Part shown: positions 8,270 to 17,668 of the stretch, one piece after another
How positions within the stretch are numbered: position 1 is the first letter of the stretch
How the letters are laid out: each line of letters starts with the position of its first letter
Origin: Thermohalobaculum sp039184865
GTDB lineage: Bacteria > Pseudomonadota > Alphaproteobacteria > Rhodobacterales > Rhodobacteraceae
Assembly (NCBI GenBank): GCA_039184865.1
Contig: JBCDAV010000021.1
Span: 22,773 to 86,772, forward strand
DNA length: 64,000 nt
Direction of reading: 5' to 3'
Program-made: the position numbers and the translations under genes
Notes under the pieces: generated by a model
Told to the model about the DNA's origin: nothing
Seen by the model: the letters and a program-made list of their open reading frames with translations, nothing else
The model's database searches: none

Positions 8270-8445
8270 ACTTCCTGCACGGGAGAGCGCGGGTCCGCCC
8301 GCCGCCGAAGGAGCAACCGCCCCGGAACCTCTCAGGCAAAAGGACTGCGCAGGAAAAGGCAATCTGGAGAGCGGGCGCAGGCATGTGCCCCACCGAAGGA
8401 GAAACGGCGCCTCGCCGAAATCTCTCAGGTTCCCGGACAGATGGG
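8270..8445 (+). promoter_or_regulatory. tandem glycine riboswitch (gcvT motif)
   Basis: Two adjacent glycine aptamers. Aptamer 1: P1 CCTGC (8274-8278) pairs with GCAGG (8349-8353) and encloses GGGAGAG, GCCGAAGGAGCAA and CTCTCAGGCAAAAGGAC. Aptamer 2: P1 ATCTG (8362-8366) pairs with CAGAT (8438-8442) and encloses TGGAGAGC, CACCGAAGGAGAAAC and TCTCTCAGGTTCCCGGAC. The short linker between them is typical of the cooperative tandem form. It lies 55 bases before the start of an FAD-dependent amino-acid dehydrogenase, so it most likely turns that gene on when glycine is abundant (known behaviour of the family; direction inferred). Confidence 0.93.
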
Positions 8446-8499
8446 GCTCGGGTTCGGATGTCCGGACCGGGTCACCGCGCTGTCAACAGGAACCGGAAT

Positions 8500-9777
8500 A
8501 TGTCCACTCACTCTCTGCGCAAGATCGCCGTTATCGGCGCCGGAATCACCGGCGTGACCACCGCGCGCGCGCTTCATGCCCGCGGCTTCGATGTCACCGT
8601 CTTCGATCGCAACCGGTACGCGGCGATGGAGACGAGCTTCGCCAATGGCGGACAGCTTTCGGCTTCGAACGCTGAGGTCTGGAACAGCTGGGGCACGATC
8701 CTCAAGGGCATGAAGTGGATGCTGAGATCGGACGCACCCCTCTCGGTGAACCCCTGGCCGACCTGGCACAAGTATTCGTGGATGGCCGAGTTCATGGCCA
8801 ACATCCCGAACTACCGGCGCAACACGGTCGAGACGGTGCGCCTTGCCCTGCAGGCCCGCGCCCTGCTCGAGAGCCATGCCGAACAGTACGGTTTCGACTT
8901 CGCAGCCGAGCATCGCGGCATCCTGCACGTCTACTCGGATCGCCGGGACTTCGCGCACGCGACCCGGGTCAACGCGCTGCTGGCCCAGGGCGGCCTCGAC
9001 CGCCGGGCCGTCGGCGTCGACGAGATGCTCCGGATCGAACCGACCCTGAAAGGCGATCTGATCGGCGGGTACTACACGCCGAGCGACTTCACCGGCGACA
9101 TCCATCGCTATACGACCGGCCTGGCGACCGCACTGTCCGACCGCGGCGTCGACTTCCGCTACGGGACCGCCGTGGACGATGTTGCGCACATCTCCAACGG
9201 CGTTGTCGTGGGTCACGGTGGCGACGAAGAGATCTTCGACGGCGTCGTGGTCTGCGCCGGCGTTCGCAGCCGCGACCTCGCCGCACAGCTCGGCGACCGG
9301 TTGAATGTCTATCCGGTCAAGGGATACTCGATCACGGTCAACCTGCATGACGAGGCGAGCCGCGCCGCCGCACCCTGGGTCAGTCTGCTCGACGACAAGG
9401 CCAAGATCGTCACGTCGCGGCTGGGCCCGGACCGGTTCCGCCTCGCCGGGACCGCCGAGTTCAACGGCTACAACCGCGACATCCGCCAGGACCGGATCGA
9501 CCCGCTGATCCGTTGGTGCGAGACCCACTTTCCTGGTGTCTCGACGGAGGACGTCACCCCCTGGGCGGGTCTGCGCCCGATGATGCCGAACATGATGCCG
9601 CGTGTCGGCGCCGGTCGGCAGAGCGGCGTCTTCTACAACACCGGCCACGGGCATCTGGGCTGGACCCTGTCGGCCGCCACGGCCGAGATCGTCGGTGACG
9701 CCGTCCTCGCCGGATCGCGCGACCGCCAGCACCACGCCGTCGATGCCGCAGGGCTCGAGCACGCCGCGGCCATCTGA
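8500..9777 (+). CDS. FAD-dependent D-amino acid/glycine dehydrogenase (DadA-like)
   Basis: A 425-residue FAD-binding oxidoreductase of the DAO family. The N-terminal dinucleotide fold AVIGAGITGVTTARAL is intact, the mid-region carries the substrate-domain stretch YYTPSDFTGDIHRYTTGLA, and the C-terminal FAD motif GLRPMMPNMMPRVG...NTGHGHLGWTLS is typical of DadA-like enzymes. These oxidise D-amino acids (or glycine) to the 2-oxo acid plus ammonia, passing electrons to the respiratory chain. The start is ATG 8500; the frame is open further upstream only through the riboswitch. Because a tandem glycine riboswitch controls it, glycine itself is a likely substrate or pathway signal. Confidence 0.87.
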   Translation: MSTHSLRKIAVIGAGITGVTTARALHARGFDVTVFDRNRYAAMETSFANGGQLSASNAEVWNSWGTILKGMKWMLRSDAPLSVNPWPTWHKYSWMAEFMANIPNYRRNTVETVRLALQARALLESHAEQYGFDFAAEHRGILHVYSDRRDFAHATRVNALLAQGGLDRRAVGVDEMLRIEPTLKGDLIGGYYTPSDFTGDIHRYTTGLATALSDRGVDFRYGTAVDDVAHISNGVVVGHGGDEEIFDGVVVCAGVRSRDLAAQLGDRLNVYPVKGYSITVNLHDEASRAAAPWVSLLDDKAKIVTSRLGPDRFRLAGTAEFNGYNRDIRQDRIDPLIRWCETHFPGVSTEDVTPWAGLRPMMPNMMPRVGAGRQSGVFYNTGHGHLGWTLSAATAEIVGDAVLAGSRDRQHHAVDAAGLEHAAAI

Positions 9778-9863
9778 TCGCGACCGTGACGCGCCGGGCT
9801 CTTGTCCGGCGCACAATTCCCGTGCAAGTGTCTCGTCAGACTGACACGAGCGAGACCCAGCCA

Positions 9864-10865
9864 ATGCAGCCGCCAGCCCCCTTCCCCGCACTTCGCCCCC
9901 GGCGCCTGCGCACTGCCCCCTGGGTCCGCGCGATGGTCCGCGAGAACGTGCTGACCCCCGCCGATTTCATCTGGCCGTGCTTCGTGATCGAAGGGACCGA
10001 CACCGCCGAACCCGTCGCCTCGATGCCGGGGGTCGAGCGCCTCACCATCGACCGGCTGGTGGCCAAGGCGCAGGAGGCAGCAGAGCTCGGCATCCCGGCC
10101 ATCGCGGTTTTCCCGAACACGCCGGACGAACTGAAGACACCGGGCGCCGAGGAAGCCTGGAACTCGGAAAACCTCGTTTGCCGCGCCACCCGTGCCGTGA
10201 AGGCAGCCGTCCCCGATGTCGGCATCATGCTGGACGTGGCGCTCGACCCTTACAACACGGACGGTCATGACGGGATCTGCGACGGCGACGTGATCCTGAA
10301 CGACGAGACGTTGCTGGCGCTGGAGAAACAGACGCTGGCTCAGGCCGAGGCCGGCGCCGACATCATGGGACCGTCCGATATGATGGACGGGCGCGTCCAC
10401 ATCATGCGCCGCGCGCTCGAGGAGCACGACTTTCAGAACGTGACGATCATGGCCTACGCGGCCAAGTACGCCAGCGCGTTCTATGGCCCGTTCCGCGATG
10501 CGGTTGGGTCCGAGGGATCGCTCAAGGGCGACAAGAAGACCTACCAGATGGACCCGGCGAACACCGACGAGGCCCTGAAGGAGGTCGCCATGGACCTCGC
10601 CGAGGGCGCGGACATGGTGATGGTCAAGCCGGGCATGCCCTATCTCGACATCTGCCGCCGCGTTGCCGACGAGTTCAAGGTTCCGACCTTCGCCTATCAG
10701 GTCTCGGGCGAGTATTCGATGATCAAGGGCGCCGTGGAGCGCGGCTGGCTCGATGGCGAGAAGACGATGATGGAGAGCCTGATGGCCTTCAAGCGCGCCG
10801 GGTGCAGCGGTGTGCTCACCTATTTCGCGATGGACGCGGCCCGTCTGCTGAAAGAGCAAGGCTAG
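9864..10865 (+). CDS. hemB: delta-aminolevulinic acid dehydratase (porphobilinogen synthase)
   Basis: A 333-residue HemB, the usual length. It condenses two 5-aminolevulinate molecules into porphobilinogen in haem/chlorophyll synthesis. The Schiff-base lysines are in AYAAKYASAFYGP and MVMVKPGMPYLDI. Where zinc enzymes have a three-cysteine site, this one reads DVALDPYNTDGHDG with Asp instead of Cys, the Zn-independent, Mg-stimulated type seen in many alphaproteobacteria. ATG 9864 is preferred because the frame from 9786 adds an unrelated 26-residue N-terminus. It ends in TAG, which shows that amber is a normal stop in this genome. Confidence 0.95.
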   Translation: MQPPAPFPALRPRRLRTAPWVRAMVRENVLTPADFIWPCFVIEGTDTAEPVASMPGVERLTIDRLVAKAQEAAELGIPAIAVFPNTPDELKTPGAEEAWNSENLVCRATRAVKAAVPDVGIMLDVALDPYNTDGHDGICDGDVILNDETLLALEKQTLAQAEAGADIMGPSDMMDGRVHIMRRALEEHDFQNVTIMAYAAKYASAFYGPFRDAVGSEGSLKGDKKTYQMDPANTDEALKEVAMDLAEGADMVMVKPGMPYLDICRRVADEFKVPTFAYQVSGEYSMIKGAVERGWLDGEKTMMESLMAFKRAGCSGVLTYFAMDAARLLKEQG

Positions 10866-10915
10866 GCCGGGCCTGCTCTCCAAGGGCGCAGCGACTTCCG
10901 CAAGCGCATGCTCGT

Positions 10916-12061
10916 TCAATCCGCGATGTGAACGGCGTCTCCCGGCCGTTTCGGTTTGAGGAAGCGCGGGATCGGAAGCGTCGTCCGCCGAGTGCTCTCC
11001 GCGTCGCTACGAGCAGGACTTTGCGCACCGGCACGGAGTATCCGGTCGAACCACCAACCCGGAAAGTCGAATTCTCGCTCGGAAAGTATGAGGCCCAGAG
11101 AGGATCCCTGATCGCAGCCGCGCCAAGTCTCGAACGAATAGGCCTCGCGTTGCAAATCGCGATCCTGCGGCACCGGCTCGCACCCGCCGCTGCGGGCGAA
11201 CAGATCGAGGGTCTCGCCCAAACTCGTCTGCCCGAACCGCTTCCGCGTGCCCTCTCGCCCGTCGATGGGCCAGAAATCGCTCGCCGCATGATGGGTGTGT
11301 ACGACCCGCCCTCCAGGCCTGCATGATCTCGGAGGCACGCCCCAATGCCCCCCGTTGATCGGCGCGATGCTCAGAGCCATCTCGGGGGCCAGACATGCGA
11401 TCTGCCATGCGAGCGCCGCACCGTGTCCGATCCCCACGACAACGACCTTGCCCGGATCGACCCAGAACTGCTGGGCGGCATCGAACAGAACCTCACGCAG
11501 GAAGGCGTGTTCGTCGCGCCCACGCCGCTCTACGTCGCGCCGGTCATCGACGAAGTCGACATCCTGCCGGGTCAGTGTGTCGGTCGTGTAGAAATACCAG
11601 CCCCGGTCTTTCGATTGCCGCAGCAGGCGCATCCTCCCGTCCTTGCCCTTGATCGGGTATTTCTTTTCGCTCTTGCTCGACGTCCCGCCAACAAGTGTCA
11701 GTGTCGGGTCGAACCGCCGGATGGTCGTGACACGGACATACTTCCGCTTGGTCGCGTTCGGCGCGATCACCGCGTAGCCGCGATCCAGAAAGCTGTTCAC
11801 CACAGCCTTGTTCTCCATGATCACGCCGCCGTCCTGCCCGGCATCGTGCAGGATCAGCACGATCGGCAGTCGTTGTAACTTACCCTCGGTGCTCGGCACG
11901 CGAATGAAATACTCCCCGGACCGGATGGCGCACGCACCGGACGGCGTTTTGACGGGACAGTTCGCAGCATGCGCGTCCGCGGAGATCGGCAGAAGCAAAA
12001 CGACCAACATCCCCGCGATGAACCGCTGAGCTCTTCCGCATATGCTGCTGATCAGCATCAA
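10916..12061 (-). CDS. exported esterase-fold protein (LpqC/PHB depolymerase-like), nucleophile missing
   Basis: A 381-residue protein with an N-terminal hydrophobic signal (about residues 12-32). The fold resembles the LpqC/poly(3-hydroxybutyrate) depolymerase group of alpha/beta hydrolases: LPIVLILHDAGQDGG (oxyanion region) and PGKVVVVGIGHGAALAWQ (nucleophile elbow). In the elbow the expected G-x-S-x-G reads G-I-G-H-G, so the catalytic serine is replaced by glycine. It may be a non-catalytic binding protein or use another residue. It has no partner gene except the DUF4331 protein on the same strand 139 bases upstream. Confidence 0.6.
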   Translation of the reverse strand: MMLISSICGRAQRFIAGMLVVLLLPISADAHAANCPVKTPSGACAIRSGEYFIRVPSTEGKLQRLPIVLILHDAGQDGGVIMENKAVVNSFLDRGYAVIAPNATKRKYVRVTTIRRFDPTLTLVGGTSSKSEKKYPIKGKDGRMRLLRQSKDRGWYFYTTDTLTRQDVDFVDDRRDVERRGRDEHAFLREVLFDAAQQFWVDPGKVVVVGIGHGAALAWQIACLAPEMALSIAPINGGHWGVPPRSCRPGGRVVHTHHAASDFWPIDGREGTRKRFGQTSLGETLDLFARSGGCEPVPQDRDLQREAYSFETWRGCDQGSSLGLILSEREFDFPGWWFDRILRAGAQSPARSDAESTRRTTLPIPRFLKPKRPGDAVHIAD

Positions 12062-12200
12062 TTTTTTGGCTCGAACGTCGGGAATCTCGCGGTCCCCTTA
12101 CTCTCACTCACTGGTTCGGCCAGACCTACCATTATGCAACGTCGCCCCGGTAATCCTCGGACACATTCCGCAATTGGACCGGCATCGCGCGCCGCGCCAG

Positions 12201-13364
12201 TCATCGCGCCTTCCAGTTGCCGATCTTCGTCTTCAGCCATGACCGGAAGCCACGCTCCGGCGGTGCGAGAAACGGGAAATCGGACCGCACGTCGCGGTAG
12301 GGCGCATCAACCCGGTCGCCGACCGGTTCGCGGCCATTAGAGATGTAGAGCGAGTAGAGCCGATCCATGATGTCGTCGTTCGGATGCCGCCCACCGCAGG
12401 TTTCGTGCGGCTGGCCGGTCAGCATGGATCGCTCAATCTCCAGGAACGCCTCCGCCCCGCAGGGCTTGCCTGCATCCAGAACCAGGAAGTCGTCGGCCAG
12501 AACCTCGATGAGCGCGGACCGGTCCGTATCGGACCAGTCGGCAACGCCGTCCAGCGCATCGTAGTAGGCAATATTCTCCTCCAATCGCGCTGCGACCATT
12601 GCTCGACTCTCAGGCGACGGCGCGAAGGAGGTCTGGCGATTGTGCTCGTCGCGAATGTCTTCGAGACCGCCACGATGGATCAGGCTGACATTGGTGACTT
12701 CCGGGCGTCCGATCCGGTCGAGCACGCGCGGCGGGTCGCCCACTTCGAACGCTTCCGCTGAGAGAGACAAAAGATCGCCGCGCGGCAGCAATTCTCTCAC
12801 AATTTCAACGGCCAACGTCAGCACGTTGAGACGCGACATCGTGTTTTCGCCAGCCGGCACAGCGAGCGCTCCGCCGGTGGACGTCGCCAGCGCCCAGTCG
12901 CTGTCGAAGAAAAACGGATCGGACCGGTGGCCGAAAAACACCCGCATCTCGCCGGAGCGCGCCACGGCACCTTCACGGCTGATCGTCTCGACATCGCCCG
13001 GCCCGAGACAGCGCACGCTTTGCGAATCCTCGTGATCCTCGCCGAACGTGCAGGTGATCCGAACCTCCCCTCCAGTCCGGAACCGGTCGAGTTCGATCTC
13101 GGCAGACCGGATTAAGAAGGCGTAGCCGATCCGGCTGGAGAAATGCGCTCCAGAGTGAGCAATCGGGTAGGTGTTCAGGATCAGCGCGACCCGGTTGCCG
13201 TTATCGACCGGGAACGCATAGAAATCCGACAGATCGGCGAGCGGCTCGTCCTTGGTGATCTCGCCGTCGATGTGGTCGCTTGCGCGCACGCCGTCCGTCA
13301 GCGCGCCGCCCAGAAGCAGAGCGAACGCGAAGAGGCTGCAGAGAAACGACCGGACCCGATACAT
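12201..13364 (-). CDS. exported DUF4331-family protein
   Basis: A 387-residue protein with a clear signal peptide (FLCSLFAFALLLGGALTDGV, cleaved near residue 28). The mature N-terminus SDHIDGEITKDEPLADLSDFYAF and the following LILNTYPIAH match the DUF4331 pattern, in which a His/Asp-rich start is followed by a statement of beta-strands. The function of DUF4331 is unknown. It lies upstream of the esterase-like gene on the same strand and could be co-transcribed with it. ATG 13364 is the only start that retains the signal peptide. Confidence 0.7.
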   Translation of the reverse strand: MYRVRSFLCSLFAFALLLGGALTDGVRASDHIDGEITKDEPLADLSDFYAFPVDNGNRVALILNTYPIAHSGAHFSSRIGYAFLIRSAEIELDRFRTGGEVRITCTFGEDHEDSQSVRCLGPGDVETISREGAVARSGEMRVFFGHRSDPFFFDSDWALATSTGGALAVPAGENTMSRLNVLTLAVEIVRELLPRGDLLSLSAEAFEVGDPPRVLDRIGRPEVTNVSLIHRGGLEDIRDEHNRQTSFAPSPESRAMVAARLEENIAYYDALDGVADWSDTDRSALIEVLADDFLVLDAGKPCGAEAFLEIERSMLTGQPHETCGGRHPNDDIMDRLYSLYISNGREPVGDRVDAPYRDVRSDFPFLAPPERGFRSWLKTKIGNWKAR

Positions 13365-13471
13365 CGCCGTGCATGTCCCTATTCAATTCAAGGGGCAAGT
13401 ATATCCGAATCCGGTGGGAAGCCGAACAACTCTGGCGCGTACGCCTTCATCAACGCCGCATGCACAGGCCC

Positions 13472-14866
13472 CTAGGGACGCAGTTCAGCCTCGCCCAGAT
13501 CCCAGTAGACGCCCGCCATGATGCCGAGCGCACTTTCGCACACCGGCAGCAGGATGTGCTCGTCCGGCGCATGCTGCGAACACCCGGCATAGGAATGCGG
13601 GATCCAGATCGCCGGGATGCCGAGCAGATCGGTAAACAGGTCGTTGCAGATCGAGCCGCCCATCTGCGGGATCACGGCGGGGGCCTCACCCGCGGTCGTC
13701 TCGACCGAACGGCGCACAAACAGCGACCAGGGATGGTCCGGCTCGGTCCGCGAGGCCCGGAACCCGGCCGCATTGCGCCCGGTCGGCGGCGCGATCTCGA
13801 CCATCGGAAAGCCATGATCGTCCAGATGGCGCCGCAGTGACGGCAGGATCGCATCGACATCCGTCCCGGCGACGTAACGCAACTGGCAGTGCGCCCTCGC
13901 CGAAGGCTGGATCGCATTGACCGGCCCGTCGATATTGCCCGAACCGAGCGCCAGCACGGCGAACGAGTTCCAGCCATAGACCTTCTCGGCCGTCGTCATG
14001 CCGGGCTCGCCCCAGTCCGGATCGATCTCGGGCCCCTTCTCGCCGGCATCCAGCACGACGTCCTTCAGCACGTCGCGCACGGCATTGGTCATCGGCGGCG
14101 GCAGCCATTCCGGGATCAGGATCTGTCCCGTCGGCCCGCAGATCGACGCCAGCGCGTGCGACAGGATCATGCCCGGATCGGCCAGCGCACCTCCCCAGTT
14201 GCCCGAGTGGTGCCCGCCCTCCCGCAGATCGCAGACCAGATCGAAGTTCTCGCCGCCACGCGCGCCCAGCGACACCGTGGGCCGGTCGATCCGCACGCGC
14301 GGCCCGTCCGAGGCGACGAACAGGTCCGCCGCGAACGCCTCGCGATTGGCGGCGATGATGTCGCCGAGCCCCTGCGATCCGTTCTCCTCGGCCATCTCGA
14401 CGATGAACTTCGCATTGAAGCCGAGCGCACCGCGCGCCTCCAGCACGGCCTTCAGGCCCGCCATGTTGATCGTGTGCTGCGCCTTGTTGTCGGCGGTGCC
14501 GCGGCCATAGAGCCGCTCGCCGTCGCGCGCGGTGATCCACGGCCCCTGCCCCTTGGTCCACTGCGTCTCCTGTCCCCGGATCACGTCGCCATGGCCATAG
14601 CCAAGCACGGTCAGATCCGCGCCCTCGTCGCGGGTCGCGAGCAGAACCGGACCGACGCCGGGCTTGGGGTTCTCGAAAATCTGCGTCTCAAAGCCCATCG
14701 CCTCGAAGGCGGGCGCCATTTCCTGCTCGAGATAGGTGCGCGTGTGCGGCAGTCCTTCAGGCACCTGGCTCTGCGTCGGGATCGCCACCCGCCGCCCGAG
14801 ATCCTCCTCGAACGCTCCGCTGGTCAGGTACGCGTGCGCATCGGCAACGGCCGCCTCTCGTGACAT
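13472..14866 (-). CDS. M20-family metallopeptidase / dipeptidase
   Basis: A 464-residue zinc peptidase of the M20 (ArgE/DapE/carnosinase) family. Metal-site signatures are present in order: LTVLGYGHGDVI (first His-x-Asp), YGRGTADNKAQH (bridging Asp), VEMAEENGSQGL (catalytic Glu-Glu) and the distal histidine in IPHSYAGCSQHAPDEHI. The dimerisation/lid region lies about residues 200-330. It is cytoplasmic (no signal peptide) and probably cleaves dipeptides or N-acyl amino acids. It starts at ATG 14866 and is divergent from the sugar dehydrogenase gene with 86 bases between them. Confidence 0.88.
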   Translation of the reverse strand: MSREAAVADAHAYLTSGAFEEDLGRRVAIPTQSQVPEGLPHTRTYLEQEMAPAFEAMGFETQIFENPKPGVGPVLLATRDEGADLTVLGYGHGDVIRGQETQWTKGQGPWITARDGERLYGRGTADNKAQHTINMAGLKAVLEARGALGFNAKFIVEMAEENGSQGLGDIIAANREAFAADLFVASDGPRVRIDRPTVSLGARGGENFDLVCDLREGGHHSGNWGGALADPGMILSHALASICGPTGQILIPEWLPPPMTNAVRDVLKDVVLDAGEKGPEIDPDWGEPGMTTAEKVYGWNSFAVLALGSGNIDGPVNAIQPSARAHCQLRYVAGTDVDAILPSLRRHLDDHGFPMVEIAPPTGRNAAGFRASRTEPDHPWSLFVRRSVETTAGEAPAVIPQMGGSICNDLFTDLLGIPAIWIPHSYAGCSQHAPDEHILLPVCESALGIMAGVYWDLGEAELRP

Positions 14867-14952
14867 CTTGGTGACTCCTTCACTCGGGGAGCGCCGGGCG
14901 CTGGCGCAATGGACATCTCAACCCTACCTGTCACGGAACGACGGAGGATGCC

Positions 14953-16062
14953 ATGCTCAGACTGCTTCTGATCCTGACCGTGATGCTGCCGGCCCTCGCC
15001 CGCGCCGAGACGTTGCAGACCAGCGCAGGCCCGGTCACGGTGACGCCTGTCATTCAAGGCCTCGACAATCCCTGGGCGGTGGCGTTCCTGCCGGATGGAA
15101 AGCTGCTGATCACCGAGCGCGACGGCGCCCTGCTGATCGCCGACCCGGCGAGCGGTGCGACAACGCCGGTCGGCGGCGTGCCGGAGGTCCGCGATTCGGG
15201 CCAGGGCGGACTGCTCGATGTCGTCCTCGACCCGGACTTCGAGCAGAACCGCACGCTCTATCTCAGCTACTCCGAACCGGTCGGCACCTTCTCGGCGCGC
15301 ACCGCGGTGGCGCGCGCCACGCTGACCGGCACCACGCTCGAGAAAGTCTCGGTGATCCTGCGCCAGACGCCGGAGGGCCGGGGCGGCCGCCATTTCGGCT
15401 CGCGCATCGTGCCCGACGGCAAGGGCGGGCTGTTCGTCACGCTCGGCGACCGGGGCGACGCCGACGAGGCGCAGAACCGCGCCAACACCATCGGCAAGGT
15501 CGTGCGCCTCGACGTGACCCGAAATGCGGACACCGTTCCCGGGTTCGTCGCCAAACCGGATGCCGCCGTCCCGACCGAGCTCTGGTCGATCGGCCATCGC
15601 AACGCCCAAGGTGCCGCCCTCGACGAACAGGGCCGGCTCTGGACCGTCAGTCACGGCGCACGCGGCGGCGACGAGATCAACCGCCCGGAGCAGGGCAAGA
15701 ACTACGGCTGGCCGGTGATCTCGTACGGCACGACCTATTCGGGCTTCTCGATCGGTGAGGGCACGTCGAAGCCCGGCATGGAGCAGCCGGCCTTCTACTG
15801 GGACCCGTCGATCGCACCGTCCGGCATGATGATCTACTCGGGCAAGCTCTGGCCGGAATGGACGGGCGACATCTTCGTCGGATCGCTGAAGTTCGACTAC
15901 GTCTCGCGGCTGAACCGCGACGGCGACGACATCGTCAGCGAGGAGCGCCTGTTCCGCGACCGCTTCCTGCGCATCCGCGATGTCCGCGAAGGCCCGGACG
16001 GCGCGATCTGGTTCCTGGCAGTCGGCGACGAGACGCTTTACCGGATGACGCCCGCCAAATGA
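14953..16062 (+). CDS. PQQ-dependent sugar (aldose) dehydrogenase, soluble periplasmic type
   Basis: A 369-residue exported protein (signal peptide LLLILTVMLPALARA) with a six-bladed propeller of the soluble glucose/sorbosone dehydrogenase family (YliI/Asd-like). Characteristic stretches are GLDNPWAVAFLPDGKLLITE, the His-containing RHFGSRIV, LWSIGHRNAQGA and GARGGDEINRPEQGKNYGWP. The family oxidises aldoses using PQQ in the periplasm. The next gene overlaps its stop by ATGA, implying translational coupling. Confidence 0.88.
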   Translation: MLRLLLILTVMLPALARAETLQTSAGPVTVTPVIQGLDNPWAVAFLPDGKLLITERDGALLIADPASGATTPVGGVPEVRDSGQGGLLDVVLDPDFEQNRTLYLSYSEPVGTFSARTAVARATLTGTTLEKVSVILRQTPEGRGGRHFGSRIVPDGKGGLFVTLGDRGDADEAQNRANTIGKVVRLDVTRNADTVPGFVAKPDAAVPTELWSIGHRNAQGAALDEQGRLWTVSHGARGGDEINRPEQGKNYGWPVISYGTTYSGFSIGEGTSKPGMEQPAFYWDPSIAPSGMMIYSGKLWPEWTGDIFVGSLKFDYVSRLNRDGDDIVSEERLFRDRFLRIRDVREGPDGAIWFLAVGDETLYRMTPAK

Positions 16063-16634
16063 TCTCGATCCCATTGAAATCCGCGCTCGCGATGCTCTCC
16101 ATCGCAATCTGTGCCGCTCCTGTGGCACTGTCGGCGACTGAACAGGACACGCCTCTGTCGCGAGAAGAGATGATCCGCACCCTCGTCGAAAGCGGTGCCA
16201 ACGAAAACGAAACCGAACGCCACACCATCGAAATCAATGGCTGCGTGATGGTCGCAGAGCGGTGGAAGCACTTCGAAGGCGAAGGTTTCATCCTGTTCAC
16301 CTCCGCGAAGGTGAATCTGACCGATACCCGCCTGGTATATGTTCAGGGCAAAAACCACTTCGTCGCCGTCGACACCGCGAACCCCGAAAACACATTGTCC
16401 GTTATCTCCTTCGCGATGAAACCTCCCGCGAAGGCCATCCTGGAGAAGCCAGAACGCCGGCGGGCGCGGCGCGATCGGACCAGATCGCCAAGGCAGGCGC
16501 AGGAACCCTATTACTTCGAGGAGCATGATGACTTCTTTATCATGCACGAAATGATCGATGATCCTCAGAAGCCCGCGCGCTTCGCCGACACCTTCGAGCG
16601 CTACCAACGGGACTTCTGCGACGTTGCCGGCTAG
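16059..16634 (+). CDS. exported protein of unknown function
   Basis: A 191-residue protein with a probable signal peptide (LKSALAMLSIAICAAPVALSA). The mature part is mixed charge, with a single Cys in EINGCVMVAERW and another in RDFCDVAG, which could form a disulfide. A strongly basic patch (PERRRARRDRTRSPRQ) sits near residue 135. No family recognised. ATG 16059 overlaps the stop of the PQQ-dehydrogenase gene (ATGA), which decides the start and suggests co-expression. Confidence 0.65.
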   Translation: MISIPLKSALAMLSIAICAAPVALSATEQDTPLSREEMIRTLVESGANENETERHTIEINGCVMVAERWKHFEGEGFILFTSAKVNLTDTRLVYVQGKNHFVAVDTANPENTLSVISFAMKPPAKAILEKPERRRARRDRTRSPRQAQEPYYFEEHDDFFIMHEMIDDPQKPARFADTFERYQRDFCDVAG

Positions 16635-16830
16635 GCTGCACTCACCGACAGGGAGCATCGATGTTCAAAAGTCGTGTTCCGAAGAAACAAATAAGAACTT
16701 AGTCAAGCGCGCCGCAGTAGCAGCGCGCTCAAAAGCCGTTCAAAGGAATTCCAAGTGTATATGCGACGGAAGGTGCAATTTCACCCGGTCCTCGCGGGAA
16801 TCGTCGTTCCCACGAAGTGTATCATCGTCA

Positions 16831-17400
16831 CTAGCCGATCTTCGTTTCGGTCTTACGGTTCTCCCGGCATGCGCCATAATGGAAGATATCGTAGCTTTTC
16901 CCAAGTTTATGAATCCACATAAATACGTCTTGTAAATGCGCCACTTTACCTGGAAGAATTCGAACAACATCCATGGTTCCATAATCCGGATAGAATGTTT
17001 TGTTTGCGTCATTATAAGTGAGTCGGTAATTCTTCGTGACATCGAATGATACCATTTCCTCTTTTACCGGGTCTCGCTTAAATGTAAGCTTTTGGCGAAC
17101 TTCATCAGTCAATGGAATGTTCAACCTGTTCGCATGTGCAGCAGCATGATCATATGCCATTCCGATAAAGGTACCGGTCGAGTAAAAGTCGTCGTCGCAG
17201 TAAAAGTAAGCCTTTTTGATGTATTTCGGAATTGCGCAAGGACCACTTCCTTGTGTCTCGACTTTCATATTCTTCATTTTGAGCCACACACGCTTAGGCG
17301 TATAGCCGCCATGTGCGCAAAGCAGGATCTCATTGTTTGTATCGTCACCCTCTTTGATGTTGAATTTGAGCGGGCCGCGGATTTTTTCGACGTAAGGCAT
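16831..17400 (-). CDS. AT-rich orphan protein, possibly Stv-like
   Basis: A 189-residue soluble protein in an AT-rich patch (about 16660-17600) with codon use unlike its neighbours. The N-terminal NEILLCAHGGYTPKRVWLKM and the C-terminal HYGACRENR give a conserved-looking His and Cys that could form a hydrolase-like dyad. The AHGGY start is reminiscent of the putative adhesin Stv domain, but I am not sure of that assignment. Its 5' flank is AT-rich and there is no partner gene. It was probably acquired horizontally. Confidence 0.55.
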   Translation of the reverse strand: MPYVEKIRGPLKFNIKEGDDTNNEILLCAHGGYTPKRVWLKMKNMKVETQGSGPCAIPKYIKKAYFYCDDDFYSTGTFIGMAYDHAAAHANRLNIPLTDEVRQKLTFKRDPVKEEMVSFDVTKNYRLTYNDANKTFYPDYGTMDVVRILPGKVAHLQDVFMWIHKLGKSYDIFHYGACRENRKTETKIG

Positions 17401-17668
17401 TTGAAGTCTCCATTTGATATCTCAAACCGTTGTAAGTCTCGGGAACGACCATGTTTGTTGGCCGTCCCACTGGGGTAATCTTCCATCTCCGTGCAGCCGC
17501 TTCCGACTGCACAACTGTCTATAAATTTTAAAATGGCATTTATCTTGAGATTTAACTGAGCGGTTCCTGATAACTTTCTGAGAAATCCGGGGCAAATCGA
17601 GGTGAATCGAGGCAAAGGCGCAAAACTCGTGCTTGGCCTCCCGGGTTCAAGGTGGCAATCAAGCGCCC

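Noticed and set aside
8425..9891. Minus-strand frame of 488 residues over the dehydrogenase gene
   Set aside because: Antisense shadow of the DadA-like gene; no recognisable protein and it also crosses the riboswitch.
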